DNA of 64,000 bases from an uncultured Gammaproteobacteria bacterium (lineage in GTDB: Bacteria; Pseudomonadota; Gammaproteobacteria; Pseudomonadales; Pseudohongiellaceae): positions 62,001 through 126,000 of the forward strand of contig CAILUG010000054.1 of the NCBI GenBank assembly GCA_903837345.1, given 5' to 3'. Numbering within the stretch: the stretch's first letter is position 1; each line of letters starts with the position of its first letter. This document shows positions 25,350 through 35,222 of this stretch, one piece after another. The translations under genes were made by a program, and so were the position numbers. Below the pieces are notes generated by a model, which saw nothing but the letters and a program-made list of their open reading frames with translations, made no database searches and was not told where the DNA came from.

Positions 25350-27008
25350 TTATTCGCCCGGTTGCCAGCCGGAAGTGATCGGATAGCGGCGGTCACGACC
25401 AAAGCCGCGCTCACTGATCCGCACGCCCACCGGCGCCTGCCGCCGCTTGTATTCATTGCGATCCACCATGCGGATGACTTTTTCCACCACGGCCTGTTCA
25501 AAGCCCTGTTCGCAAATCGCCGCCATGCTTTGGTCCTTGTCGACATACAGTTCAAGGATGCGATCAAGCACCGGATACGGCGGCAGATTGTCCTCGTCCA
25601 CTTGCCCGGGCGCCAGCTCTGCGGAAGGAGCCCGCTCGATTACGCGCCGCGGGATCACCTCGCCCAGCGAATTGCGATATTCCGCCAAAGCATAGACCAG
25701 CATTTTGGGCACGTCTTTCAGCACATCGAAACCGCCGGCCATGTCGCCGTACAGCGTGGAATAACCAACAGCCATTTCGCTTTTGTTGCCGGTGGTCAGC
25801 ACCAACAGGCCATGCTTGTTGGAAATCGCCATCAGCAACACACCACGACAACGCGCCTGCAGGTTTTGTTCAGCCAGATCGGCGCTGGTACCGGCAAATT
25901 CATTCTGCAATCCCTGCACAAATGCGTGATACATCGGACTTATCGGGATCACACTGTAGTCCACATCCAGCAGACCAGCTTCGGTTGCGGCATCTTCCTC
26001 GCTCATTCTTGCGGTATAGTCGAACGGCATCATCACAGCTTTGACACGCTGCTTGCCGATTGCATCCACTGCCAGCGCCAGTGTCAATGCAGAATCAATA
26101 CCGCCGGACAGCCCAAGCACCACGCCTTTGAAACCGTTCTTGTTGACGTAGTCGTGCAACCCGAGCTTGAGTGCAGCATAAAGTTCGGCTTCCCGTTGCA
26201 GCAAATGCGCCTGTGCACCAGCTTGCACTGCAGCCTTGATGGCATTATACGTATTGACTGCAAACGATACAGTCACTGTCGGCACATCAGTGACGAACTG
26301 GGCCGCATGTACTTTCACACTGCCATCGGCAGCCAGTGCCATAGAAGCGCCGTCGAACACCAGCTCATCCTGGCCGCCCACCTGGTTGACGTAGACCAGC
26401 GGCAAGCCGGTCTCGGCAATGCGCTGGCGCATGCACTGCAGACGCTCTTCATATTTGCTGCGGCTGTAGGGTGAGCCATTGATGTTGATCACCAGGGCGG
26501 CGCCGGCATCCGCAGCCTGCTGCATCGGTTCAGGAAACCACAGATCCTCACAGATGGTAAACGCAACCGGCAAACCGTTGAACCCGAGCACCAACGGCTG
26601 GGTGCCCGCTTCAAAATAGCGCTTCTCGTCAAATACCTGGTAGTTGGGCAGACACTGCTTGCTGTAACGGCCGATGATGACACCAGCGCTGATCACGGCC
26701 AGCCGGTTATAGAGCTTGCCATCCACACGTTCCGGGTAACCAATGACCAGCGCAGTCGGCAAGCAGGCTGCGCACAACTGCTGCAGCGCCCGCTCAATGC
26801 GCACATCCAGGCTCTGGCGCAACAACAGATCTTCCGGAGGATAGGCTGTCAGTACCAGCTCAGGGAAAACCACCAGATCCACCGGAGCTTTGGCCAGCAG
26901 TTCACGTGCCGTTGCCAGCACCAGAGCGGTGTTGCCGGGGATGTCCCCTACTCGCGGATTGATCTGGGCCATGGCAACGGTAATTTGCCTGGTATTGGTT
27001 GCGCTCAT
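25350..27008 (-). CDS. nadE: Glutamine-dependent NAD+ synthetase
   Basis: A 552-residue two-domain enzyme making NAD+ from deamido-NAD+. The N-terminal nitrilase-like glutaminase keeps Glu in VFPELV, a YSKQCLPNY lysine and Cys in TICEDLW. The C-terminal synthetase keeps the PP-loop GLSGGIDSAL and GNKSE. I start it at ATG 27008, two codons inside a GTG-started extension. Length is typical for glutamine-dependent NadE, so ammonia is delivered in cis. Confidence 0.95.
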   Translation of the reverse strand: MSATNTRQITVAMAQINPRVGDIPGNTALVLATARELLAKAPVDLVVFPELVLTAYPPEDLLLRQSLDVRIERALQQLCAACLPTALVIGYPERVDGKLYNRLAVISAGVIIGRYSKQCLPNYQVFDEKRYFEAGTQPLVLGFNGLPVAFTICEDLWFPEPMQQAADAGAALVININGSPYSRSKYEERLQCMRQRIAETGLPLVYVNQVGGQDELVFDGASMALAADGSVKVHAAQFVTDVPTVTVSFAVNTYNAIKAAVQAGAQAHLLQREAELYAALKLGLHDYVNKNGFKGVVLGLSGGIDSALTLALAVDAIGKQRVKAVMMPFDYTARMSEEDAATEAGLLDVDYSVIPISPMYHAFVQGLQNEFAGTSADLAEQNLQARCRGVLLMAISNKHGLLVLTTGNKSEMAVGYSTLYGDMAGGFDVLKDVPKMLVYALAEYRNSLGEVIPRRVIERAPSAELAPGQVDEDNLPPYPVLDRILELYVDKDQSMAAICEQGFEQAVVEKVIRMVDRNEYKRRQAPVGVRISERGFGRDRRYPITSGWQPGE

Positions 27009-27087
27009 TGGCACCGGGGGACTGTCTCACTGCATCAAGGTACGTTATTGTCTGCGATTACGGGGTTGCTGGCAAAATGGTGTATAC

Positions 27088-27333
27088 ATGACTCGGCTAC
27101 TGACTTTACTGGCCATTGGTTATTTCGTCTGGCAGTTTGTCAAAAACTATCTCAACAAGCAGGAAATACGGCAGAAACGCCAGTCCGAAAACAACCGGCA
27201 ATCACCTTTGGCCATGGTCCAGTGCCAGTATTGCCGTGTTCATCTGCCCGAAAACGAAGCGGTTGCTGCGGGCAACAACTGGTTTTGCGGCAGTGAACAC
27301 AAAGCCCTTTGGCTCAAATCGCAGCAGGGATGA
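27088..27333 (+). CDS. Small membrane zinc-ribbon protein, PP0621 family
   Basis: An 81-residue protein: one N-terminal membrane helix (about residues 3-20), a basic stretch, then a CQYCRVHLPENEAV zinc-knuckle-like segment with a further cysteine in WFCGSEH. This is the PP0621-type family found next to pilS in many gammaproteobacteria. Its stop overlaps the pilS start (ATGA), so the two are probably translated together. Function unknown; the context suggests a tie to the PilS membrane sensor. Confidence 0.8.
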   Translation: MTRLLTLLAIGYFVWQFVKNYLNKQEIRQKRQSENNRQSPLAMVQCQYCRVHLPENEAVAAGNNWFCGSEHKALWLKSQQG

Positions 27334-28970
27334 GCATGGCAGCATGGTACGCAAACTATTTCCTGCAATTCACTGGTGAAACAGCCAGCCGCCAGCAGAA
27401 CCGGGGGGTCATCACTGTCTACAACCTGTACCGGCTGGTTCTGGCACTGATCCTGTTCATCAGTTACCAATACCGGAATACCGACACCTCCCCGCTGGGC
27501 TCGGTGGACGCAGAGCTGTTTGACCGCCTGGTAATCAGCTATGGCATTTTCAATCTTGTCACGTTGCTGATGCCGGCAAGGCTGCAAGAGACCATCAACG
27601 GCCAGCTGTATTTCGCATCGATAATTCTCGCAGACATCTTGGTGCTGGTAATGCTTTGTTATGCCAGTGGCGGTTACAGCAGCGGCATAACACCACTGCT
27701 GATCCTTCCCGTTGCCACCGGCAGCCTGCTGTTTGGTATCTGGCTCAGCACGTTTTTCGCTGCAGTCGCGTCCATTGCGCTTATCTACGGCGAGTTCTAC
27801 CACTTCCTGACCACGCCACAGGCAGAGGAATACTATGTACAGGCCGGCCTGCTTGGATTGCTGCTGTTCATCATTGCACTGAGCATCCAGACAGTGGGCG
27901 CGAGGATCCGCGAGAAAGACCTGATCAACCGGCGACAGGCCATCAGCATCCAGGCGCTGCAACAGATCAACGAACAGATCATCCAGCGCATGCAGACAGG
28001 CATCGTCGTGCTGGATCAGGAAGAAAAAATACTGCACTGCAATGATGCTGCCCGCAATTTTCTCGCCATGACTTCGGCAGAAACCACCAATCTTGCCGTA
28101 CCGAATGTCCTGCATGACCAATTGCAATCGTGGCTTCACCACCCGGAAAACCACCTTGTCAAATTCCGTGTGTCGAACCACAGTCCTGAACTACAGGCCA
28201 ATTTCACTTATTTGCAGACCGGCAACAGCGTCAACATCCTGGTCTTTCTTGAAAACTACAGTGAACTGAGCAGCCGGGCCCAGCACCTGAAGCTGATGTC
28301 GCTCGGCAGGCTGACTGCCAGCATTGCCCACGAAATCCGCAACCCGCTCGGCGCCATCAGTCACGCCGCCCAGTTGCTGAGCGAATCACCCAAGCTGCCG
28401 CCGGAAGAAGTGCGCCTGCTCAGCATCATCAATACCCACAGCAAGCGCATGAATGAAATAATCCAGAATGTGCTGGAATTGTCGAGAAACAAAGCTGCCG
28501 AAACCGAAAAAATCGAACTCGGAGTCTGGCTGCAGCGTTTTGCCGAACGACTGAAAGCCGCCTACAAATATCCGGTTCATTGCCAGGTAACGGTGCCGTC
28601 TGTTCCGCTGTGGATCCAGTTCAATCCGGGTCAGCTGGAACAGTTGCTGACCAATTTGTGTGACAACGGCCTCCGCTACAGCCAGAAGTCCACCGGCGAA
28701 GCCACCATTACCCTGGAACTCGGGCAGCATCCTGCCAATCTGGGCATATTGCTCGACGTCATTGATGAAGGCCCTGGCGTGGCAGATCAGGATGCAGAAC
28801 AGATATTCGAGCCGTTTTTCACCACCGAAAACAGCGGCACCGGCCTCGGCCTGTTTATATGCAAGGAATTGTGCGAAGCTAATCGGGCCCAGCTGTATTT
28901 CGAGAGAACCGCGGATGGGCGCAGTGCATTCAGGCTCAATTTTGGCCACCCTGACCGACAGCTTTTTTGA
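27330..28970 (+). CDS. pilS: Sensor histidine kinase PilS
   Basis: A 546-residue kinase. Six hydrophobic helices fill the first ~190 residues, followed by a PAS-like segment, the H-box IAHEIRNPLGAISHAA and the ATPase motifs (NLCDNGLRY, DEGPGV, GTGLGLF). In Pseudomonas PilS senses pilin in the membrane and phosphorylates PilR to drive pilA transcription. ATG 27330 is chosen because it overlaps the stop of the preceding gene. pilR follows 24 bases later. Confidence 0.93.
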   Translation: MSMAAWYANYFLQFTGETASRQQNRGVITVYNLYRLVLALILFISYQYRNTDTSPLGSVDAELFDRLVISYGIFNLVTLLMPARLQETINGQLYFASIILADILVLVMLCYASGGYSSGITPLLILPVATGSLLFGIWLSTFFAAVASIALIYGEFYHFLTTPQAEEYYVQAGLLGLLLFIIALSIQTVGARIREKDLINRRQAISIQALQQINEQIIQRMQTGIVVLDQEEKILHCNDAARNFLAMTSAETTNLAVPNVLHDQLQSWLHHPENHLVKFRVSNHSPELQANFTYLQTGNSVNILVFLENYSELSSRAQHLKLMSLGRLTASIAHEIRNPLGAISHAAQLLSESPKLPPEEVRLLSIINTHSKRMNEIIQNVLELSRNKAAETEKIELGVWLQRFAERLKAAYKYPVHCQVTVPSVPLWIQFNPGQLEQLLTNLCDNGLRYSQKSTGEATITLELGQHPANLGILLDVIDEGPGVADQDAEQIFEPFFTTENSGTGLGLFICKELCEANRAQLYFERTADGRSAFRLNFGHPDRQLF

Positions 28971-28994
28971 TTACTCCTGCCCGGCTCCCATCGC

Positions 28995-30371
28995 ATGCAG
29001 CAATCACCACAACCACGCGTACTCATTGTCGATGACGAACCGGACATCCGCGAATTGCTGGAGATCACGCTGGGCCGCATGAATATTTCCACGATGCCGG
29101 CGGGCGACCTTGCCACTGCCCGCAAACTGCTGGCCGATACCGAATTCGATTTCTGCCTCACTGACATGCGACTGCCGGATGGCAACGGTCTTGAACTGGT
29201 GGAAGAAATCCAGCGCAGCCATGACAAAATGCCGGTTGCCGTCATAACCGCATTCGGCAGCACGGAAACCGCCATATCAGCGCTCAAGGCCGGTGCCTTT
29301 GATTTCGTCTCCAAACCCGTTGATCTGCAAAAACTCCGCAACCTGGTGCAGAGTGCACTGCAACTTTCCCAGGCGGCTGTCCCCGCCGAAAAGCTGGCTT
29401 TTCCCGCTGATAACATCATTGGCAAGTCGCCTGCCATCCTGGCTCTCAAGCAGCAGATCAACAAGCTGGCACGCAGCCAGGCACCGGTGTGCATTGCCGG
29501 CGAATCCGGCTGCGGCAAGGAACTGGTGGCGCGTGCGATCCATGACTGCGGCCCGCGCAAGGAAAAGGAATTCGTGGCGATCAACTGTGGCGCCATTCCG
29601 GCAGAACTGATGGAAAGCGAATTTTTCGGCCACAAGAAAGGCAGCTTTACCGGAGCAGACCAGGACAAGATCGGTTTGTTCCAGCGGGCCCACGGCGGCA
29701 CCTTGTTCCTCGACGAGATTGGCGATCTGCCGCTGTTGATGCAGGTGAAGTTGCTGCGTGCAATCCAGGAAAAATCAATTCGACCGGTGGGATCCCACAC
29801 TGAAATTCCGGTGGATGTCCGCATCCTCAGCGCCACCCACAAGAATCTGGCGAAGGCAGTGGAAAACGGCCAGTTCCGCCAGGACCTGTTCTATCGCATC
29901 AATGTGATTGAATTGCAGGTGCCCCCGCTGCGCGAACGCCGGGAAGATCTGCCGTTGCTGGTTGATCACATCATGGCTGATCTGGCCAGGTCCCACGGCA
30001 GCCATGTCAGCGGTGTCAGTGCACAAGCCATGGCAGCGATGCAGCAATATGCCTTCCCCGGCAATGTGCGTGAACTCGAAAACATGCTGCAGAGAGCCTC
30101 TGCCCTCACCGATCACACGCAGATTGCGTTGCAGGATCTGCCGGAATTGTCCGATTTGTCTGCCAAAGCCGAATCTTCGGCTTTGCCTGAACTGCCCGGC
30201 ATGCTCGATGAAGGAGATTTTTCTCTCGACAAGCATCTGGAGACCATCGAACGCCAGGTGATCGAGAAAGCCTTGCAGGAAAGTCGCTGGAACCGCACAG
30301 CAGCGGCACGCAAACTCGGCATGAGTTTCCGCGTGTTCCGTTACCGCCTGAAAAAACTCAACATGGACTGA
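28995..30371 (+). CDS. pilR: NtrC-type response regulator PilR
   Basis: A 458-residue sigma54 activator: receiver domain with phosphoacceptor Asp in LTDMRLPDG, AAA+ domain with Walker A GESGCGKE, sigma54-contact loop GSFTGA (the serine form, as I recall for PilR), Walker B TLFLDEIG, and a C-terminal Fis-type helix-turn-helix (NRTAAARKLGMSFRVFR). It partners with PilS. The genes usually following pilR (minor pilins fimT, fimU, pilVWXY1E in Pseudomonas) are absent; ispH converges instead. Confidence 0.94.
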   Translation: MQQSPQPRVLIVDDEPDIRELLEITLGRMNISTMPAGDLATARKLLADTEFDFCLTDMRLPDGNGLELVEEIQRSHDKMPVAVITAFGSTETAISALKAGAFDFVSKPVDLQKLRNLVQSALQLSQAAVPAEKLAFPADNIIGKSPAILALKQQINKLARSQAPVCIAGESGCGKELVARAIHDCGPRKEKEFVAINCGAIPAELMESEFFGHKKGSFTGADQDKIGLFQRAHGGTLFLDEIGDLPLLMQVKLLRAIQEKSIRPVGSHTEIPVDVRILSATHKNLAKAVENGQFRQDLFYRINVIELQVPPLRERREDLPLLVDHIMADLARSHGSHVSGVSAQAMAAMQQYAFPGNVRELENMLQRASALTDHTQIALQDLPELSDLSAKAESSALPELPGMLDEGDFSLDKHLETIERQVIEKALQESRWNRTAAARKLGMSFRVFRYRLKKLNMD

Positions 30372-30413
30372 CGGCGTTGCTGGCGATGCATGCAGCCAAT
30401 GCCGGGAACAGCC

Positions 30414-31388
30414 TCAGGGGCGCAATTCCTTCGGCATCGAAAAAATCATGTGCTCTTCAACGCCCTGCATTTCCAGCGGTGCAGAACCGCCCAGATCTTC
30501 CAGCCTGGCGATTACCTGCCTGACCAGAATATCCGGGGCCGAGGCACCGGCAGTCACACCTACCCGACGCTTGCCGAGCAACCAGGCCGGATTGATCTGG
30601 TCTGCCGTATCAATCAGGTAAGCCTCGCATTTGCTGCGCTCGGCCAACTCGCGCAAACGGTTGGAATTTGAGCTGTTGGGTGACCCGACCACCAGCACCA
30701 GATCGGTCTCCAGCGCCAGTTGCTTGACGGCATCCTGGCGATTCTGGGTGGCATAACAGATGTCTTTCTTGCGCGGGCCTTTGACGGCGGGGAAACGCGC
30801 GATCAGGGCATCGATGATGCGGGAAGTATCATCCATCGAGAGTGTGGTCTGCGTGACATATGCCAGTTTGAGAGGATTTTTTACTGTCAGTCGCGCAACA
30901 TCGTCTTCGCCTTCCACCAGATAGATTTTGCCGCCATTGTGCTCGTCATACTGTCCCATCGTGCCTTCCACTTCCGGATGAAAGGCATGGCCGATCAGGA
31001 TGCATTCTTCGCCGACACGGCTGTAGCGTTGCACTTCCATATGGACTTTGGTTACCAGCGGACAGGTGGCATCAAACACCTTGAGCCCGAGCCGGTCTGC
31101 TTCTTCCTTGACTTCCCGCGCGACTCCATGGGCACTGAATACAACTATGGGTTCACGCTCGTTGACCAGCTGGTTTGGCACATCCCTGAGTTCATCGACA
31201 AAAATTGCCCCGCGCTGGCGCAGGCTTTCCACCACAAACTTGTTGTGCACCACTTCATGCCGCACATAGATCGGAGCACCAAACAGGTCCAGCGCCCGGT
31301 TGACGATGTCAATGGCACGGTCAACACCCGCGCAAAAACCGCGCGGATTGGCCAGCAGGATTGAGAACAAGTTCGACGGTACGGTCAT
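30414..31388 (-). CDS. ispH: 4-hydroxy-3-methylbut-2-enyl diphosphate reductase
   Basis: A 324-residue IspH (LytB), the last enzyme of the MEP isoprenoid pathway, making IPP and DMAPP with a 4Fe-4S cluster. The three cluster cysteines are in [22 protein letters not shown] and [10 protein letters not shown]. The active-site glutamate ([10 protein letters not shown] region) and histidines are conserved. It overlaps fkpB by four bases at its start and ends the murJ-ribF-lspA-fkpB-ispH string. Confidence 0.96.
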   Translation of the reverse strand: MTVPSNLFSILLANPRGFCAGVDRAIDIVNRALDLFGAPIYVRHEVVHNKFVVESLRQRGAIFVDELRDVPNQLVNEREPIVVFSAHGVAREVKEEADRLGLKVFDATCPLVTKVHMEVQRYSRVGEECILIGHAFHPEVEGTMGQYDEHNGGKIYLVEGEDDVARLTVKNPLKLAYVTQTTLSMDDTSRIIDALIARFPAVKGPRKKDICYATQNRQDAVKQLALETDLVLVVGSPNSSNSNRLRELAERSKCEAYLIDTADQINPAWLLGKRRVGVTAGASAPDILVRQVIARLEDLGGSAPLEMQGVEEHMIFSMPKELRP

Positions 31389-31975
31389 GATCGGGGCTCG
31401 ACGTTATGGATCGTTGCCGTGAAAACAATGTCGCGCCCGGCCAGCGGATGATTGAAATCGATTTCCACATATTGTTTGCCAATGCTGGTGACACGGCCCG
31501 CCTGCTTGTAGCCGCCGGCATCGGTAAACTCGATCATCAGATTCTCTGTCAGCGCCAGGTCAGGCGGAAACCGGAAATGCGGGAAGCGCTGCTGGTTGTC
31601 GGGATTTACAACTCCGAATGCTTCTGCTGCCGGAATCAGCGCCTCAATGGTATCGCCGGCTTTTTTCCCCAGCAGTACCCGCTCAAAGCCTGGCAGCATA
31701 TCGCCGCTACCAATAATCAAGCTGGCCGGACTGCTGTCAAAATTACTGTCTATCAACTGCTGGTCGGCCAGCTTGAGTGCAAAATGCAGTGTTACTTTTG
31801 ATCCAACGCCAACCGATCCAACGCCAACCGATCCAGCGCCAACCGATCCAGCGCCAACTGATCCGGGCTCGACCGCATCCGGCGACAAGACTGGCGCAGG
31901 CGCGGGCAGCTGCCGGTCCAGATCGCGTAATGCCAGCTTGTCGCCTGTTGCAGCCTTATTCACGCCGAACACCAC
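31385..31975 (-). CDS. fkpB: FKBP-type peptidyl-prolyl isomerase, FkpB/SlpA
   Basis: About 196 residues of an SlpA-type FKBP that isomerises proline bonds and includes an IF domain. The FKBP core begins at VTLHFALKL near residue 60, with [20 protein letters not shown], then FGVVNPD and the C-terminal FNHPLAG motif. It differs from the usual ~150-residue form by an N-terminal extension of about 58 residues that ends in four tandem five-residue repeats (GSVGA or GSVGV). The GTG at 31975 overlaps lspA by 20 bases; the true start is uncertain and an internal TTG at 31888 is possible. Confidence 0.9.
   Translation of the reverse strand: MVFGVNKAATGDKLALRDLDRQLPAPAPVLSPDAVEPGSVGAGSVGAGSVGVGSVGVGSKVTLHFALKLADQQLIDSNFDSSPASLIIGSGDMLPGFERVLLGKKAGDTIEALIPAAEAFGVVNPDNQQRFPHFRFPPDLALTENLMIEFTDAGGYKQAGRVTSIGKQYVEIDFNHPLAGRDIVFTATIHNVEPRS
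31801..31865. repeat. 15-bp in-frame tandem repeat in fkpB
   Basis: Four full 15-base units plus a partial one, period exact, each starting GATC (at 31801, 31816, 31831, 31846 and 31861). It encodes the [10 protein letters not shown] repeats of the FkpB linker. A unit gain or loss keeps the reading frame. Confidence 0.95.
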
Positions 31976-32468
31976 TCAAAAGTATTTCGAATGCCATCAA
32001 CACGGCACCACAGGATACAGCCGCATCAGCCACATTGAAGATTGCGAAGCGCCAATGACCGGCATAAACGCTGATGAAATCCACAACATACCCCGTCATC
32101 ACACGGTCATACAGATTGCCAAGTGCACCGCCCAGTATCAAAGCCAGCGCCGTCATCAGCAATTTCTGGTGCCTGGGCAGCCGCCACAGCCAGATGATCA
32201 GCACAGTGCTCATCAAGATGGAGATTCCTCCGAGAAACCAGCGCTGCCAACCGCCGGCTCCGTCGAGAAAACTGAAAGCTGCGCCCTGGTTGTAAGCCAG
32301 CAAAAAATCCAGACCAGGAAAAATATTCAGCGGCGTTCCCTGCTGCAAATACTGTATGCATAGCAGCTTGGTGTATTGATCAAGCATCACAATGCCGGCC
32401 ACCAGCAGCCACACAATCCAGAGCGGCATGGTTTTACGATTGATTGCCGTCCCCGTGTTGTCGGTCAT
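31956..32468 (-). CDS. lspA: Lipoprotein signal peptidase
   Basis: A 170-residue, four-helix inner-membrane aspartyl peptidase that cleaves prolipoproteins before the lipidated cysteine. Catalytic aspartates are in GNLYDRV...VDFI and FNVADAA, and helix 1 carries LDQYTK. It overlaps ribF upstream (four bases) and fkpB downstream (20 bases). In most gammaproteobacteria ileS lies between ribF and lspA; here it does not. Confidence 0.95.
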   Translation of the reverse strand: MTDNTGTAINRKTMPLWIVWLLVAGIVMLDQYTKLLCIQYLQQGTPLNIFPGLDFLLAYNQGAAFSFLDGAGGWQRWFLGGISILMSTVLIIWLWRLPRHQKLLMTALALILGGALGNLYDRVMTGYVVDFISVYAGHWRFAIFNVADAAVSCGAVLMAFEILLSGVRRE

Positions 32469-33397
32469 TTGCCCGCTCCGAAAAATTTTCTGGCATCCTG
32501 CACATCCAGCGCCATCTGTTGCTGCAATTGTGCAAGTGTGTCGTATTTATGTTCATTGCGCAGTTTATGCAGAAAGTTCACAGTGAGCACCGAGTCATAC
32601 AGATCACCTTCATAATCGAGCAGGAACACTTCCAGGGATGCCTGCTTTGCATCACTGACTGTAGGGTTATAGCCAATGCTGGCCACTCCTTGTCGCACCA
32701 CCCCGGCATCCACTACTTCCACTACAAATACCCCTGACAATGGCAGCTTGTTGCTGCCCATGTGCACATTGGCAGTGGGAAAACCAAGTTGGCGACCCAG
32801 TTTCTTGCCGGCAATGACTTTGCCGCTGATTGCATAAGGCCGCCCCAGGCACTCGCGCACCCGTTTGCAATCACCGCGCTCAAGGTAGTTGCGGACAAGT
32901 GTGCTGCTGATGCGCTCATCCTTGTCGAGACAATGCGGGACTGCTGTTACGGTAAATCCTGCGGCTTCCGACATCTGTTGCAAAGTGGCAATGCTGCCTT
33001 TGCGTTCATGACCGAAACGAAAATCCTCGCCTACCACGATAGCCTTCATGCCCAGCCCGACCAGCGTTTGCGAGACAAAATCCTCCGGCAATTTCCGGCT
33101 GGTTTCCTGGTCAAATCGCAGGCAATAGACTGCATCCATGCCAAAACCAGCAAGAAATGCCACCTTGTCATGGAAGGCATTGAGTCGGGCCGGTGCCGCA
33201 GCTCCAGCAAAAAATTCTTCGGGTTGCGGCTCACTCAGGATTACCAGTGACGGAATTTTCAGCTGTGCTGCTTCCAGTTTCAGCTGCCGCAGGATGAGCT
33301 GGTGCCCCAGATGCATGCCATCGTATTTGCCTATGGTTACGACACAACTGCCCAATGCAGTTCTGGCTGCTGTCACGGAATGGAAAACCTGGATCAT
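32465..33397 (-). CDS. ribF: Bifunctional riboflavin kinase/FAD synthetase
   Basis: A 310-residue enzyme making FMN and then FAD. The N-terminal nucleotidyltransferase has TIGKYDGMHLGHQ and the ISSTLVRNYL motif; the C-terminal kinase has GKKLGRQLGFPTAN and the SIGYNPTV region. Note the lysine in TIGKYDG where TIGNFDG is usual. ATG 33397 is used rather than a TTG five codons upstream. It runs directly into lspA with a four-base overlap. Confidence 0.95.
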   Translation of the reverse strand: MIQVFHSVTAARTALGSCVVTIGKYDGMHLGHQLILRQLKLEAAQLKIPSLVILSEPQPEEFFAGAAAPARLNAFHDKVAFLAGFGMDAVYCLRFDQETSRKLPEDFVSQTLVGLGMKAIVVGEDFRFGHERKGSIATLQQMSEAAGFTVTAVPHCLDKDERISSTLVRNYLERGDCKRVRECLGRPYAISGKVIAGKKLGRQLGFPTANVHMGSNKLPLSGVFVVEVVDAGVVRQGVASIGYNPTVSDAKQASLEVFLLDYEGDLYDSVLTVNFLHKLRNEHKYDTLAQLQQQMALDVQDARKFFGAGK

Positions 33398-33448
33398 GGG
33401 GCGGGACCGCAATTCAAACGGGCATTATACGGACTGATGCAACACAGG

Positions 33449-35032
33449 TCAGGCCCTGAAGTGTCTGGCGCGCAAGCCGCACAGCCACAAACTGGCAAAG
33501 TAGGCAGCGGCTCCGGCACAGCACAACCAGGCCAGATAAGCCACTCGCATCCAGTCATGCCAGGCCAGCCAGACGGAAGTGGGTCTTTGCAGCACTTGCA
33601 GCACAATCATCATCACTACCGTCCCGATGCCGATTCTGCCTATCACACCCCACCATTGCCTTGAAAACACCATGTTGCCGCGCGCCACCAGGCCATGCAG
33701 CAACAAGCCGGCATTGAGGAATGCCGACATGGACATTGCCAGCGCCAGTCCCACATGCTTCAACGGCACTATCAAGGCCAGATTGAACACCATATTCGCT
33801 ACTATCGAGATGACACCGATGCGGACTGGTGTGCTGGTGTCCTGGCGGGAAAAATAACCGGTTGCCAGGATCTTGATAGCCATGAATGCCACAAGTCCGA
33901 CACCCATCGCCCGCACACTGAGCGTGGTTGGCAACACCGAGCTGATGCCGAACTGGCCGCGCTGGTACAAGGTGATTACCATGGGTTCCGCCAGCTGCAC
34001 CAGTGCCACGCTGGCGGGCATGCCCACCAGCAAAACGGACCGCAAACCCCATTCAAGGGTATGCGAAAACCGCTCAGCTTCACTGGCACTGTGTATGCGT
34101 GAAAGTGCCGGCAGAATCACGGTGGCAATGGCAACTCCAAAAATCCCCAACGGCAATTGCAGCAAGCGATCCGAGTAGTACAACCAGCTCACACTGCCAT
34201 TGCCCTGGATCAGGGAGGCCAGCAATGTATTCAACATCAGGCTGATCTGCCCCACTGACACACTGAACATCACCGGCACCATCAGGCTGATGACTTTTTT
34301 CACTCCTTCGTTGTTCTTGCCAAGGCGCGGGCGCGGCAACAATCGCAAATGACCCAGAAACGGCAACTGGAACATGAACTGCAGCAGACCCGCCAACAAC
34401 ACTCCCCAGGCCAGCGCAACGGTCGGTTCATCAAAAAACGGCGCCATCAGCAAGGCGCTGCCAATCAGTGTGACATTCAGAATAATCGGCGTCAGCGCCG
34501 GCACTGCAAAATGGCCGTAACTGTTGAGAATGGCACCGGCAAAGCCGGTGAGTGAGATCAGCAGCAGATAAGGGAAGGTTATGCGCAGCATTTTCACCAG
34601 CAACGCAAATTTCACCGGATCATCGAGGAAACCCCAAGCGGACATTGCGGCTACCAGGGGCGATGCAACCACGCCGATGATGGTGACAATCAACAACACA
34701 GTGCCCAGATAGCCGGCAGTGTTGTCAATGAACTCCCTGACCTCTGCATGCGTGGTCTGCCTGCGCCTTTCCGACAGCACCGGTACAAAGGCCTGGGCGA
34801 AAGCCCCTTCAGCGAACAGTCGGCGCAGCAGATTGGGGATGCGGAAAGCCACAAAAAAAGCATCGGCGGCCGCGCTGTCACCGAACAGGGCAGCGAAAAT
34901 GGTTTCCCGCAACATGCCAAGCACGCGCGACAGCATGGTTGACCCCGAAGTAACAATCGAGGACCGTAGCAACCCGCTATTGTGGTAATGGGAGTGGTCG
35001 GATTCTGGGGGTGGAACCGGGGAAGAGACCAT
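33449..35032 (-). CDS. murJ: Lipid II flippase MurJ (MviN)
   Basis: A 527-residue MOP-superfamily membrane protein with about 14 helices, flipping the peptidoglycan precursor lipid II. Characteristic early motifs are LSRVLGMLRE, AADAFFVAFRIPNLLRRLFAEGAF split over two helices, and QLPLGIFGVAI later. ATG 35032 gives near-family length; the open frame extends 38 codons upstream but lacks family features. A GGCTTGC / GCAAGCC inverted repeat lies in the leader near 35085-35112. Confidence 0.93.
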   Translation of the reverse strand: MVSSPVPPPESDHSHYHNSGLLRSSIVTSGSTMLSRVLGMLRETIFAALFGDSAAADAFFVAFRIPNLLRRLFAEGAFAQAFVPVLSERRRQTTHAEVREFIDNTAGYLGTVLLIVTIIGVVASPLVAAMSAWGFLDDPVKFALLVKMLRITFPYLLLISLTGFAGAILNSYGHFAVPALTPIILNVTLIGSALLMAPFFDEPTVALAWGVLLAGLLQFMFQLPFLGHLRLLPRPRLGKNNEGVKKVISLMVPVMFSVSVGQISLMLNTLLASLIQGNGSVSWLYYSDRLLQLPLGIFGVAIATVILPALSRIHSASEAERFSHTLEWGLRSVLLVGMPASVALVQLAEPMVITLYQRGQFGISSVLPTTLSVRAMGVGLVAFMAIKILATGYFSRQDTSTPVRIGVISIVANMVFNLALIVPLKHVGLALAMSMSAFLNAGLLLHGLVARGNMVFSRQWWGVIGRIGIGTVVMMIVLQVLQRPTSVWLAWHDWMRVAYLAWLCCAGAAAYFASLWLCGLRARHFRA

Positions 35033-35222
35033 TACTTCGGGAAAAACCGAAAATTTTCCGCATGTTACCGGCACTCGGCCTGGCTTGCCACCCGCTGTAA
35101 CAGCAAGCCGGGCTTGACTTTTGGCCCTCCAAAAAGCATAGTGCACGCCTTTTTTCAGGCCGCTCAGGCAGTCTGGGAATCAATCAGTCATTACACATAA
35201 TCATTGAGTTCAGGAGTTTCCC

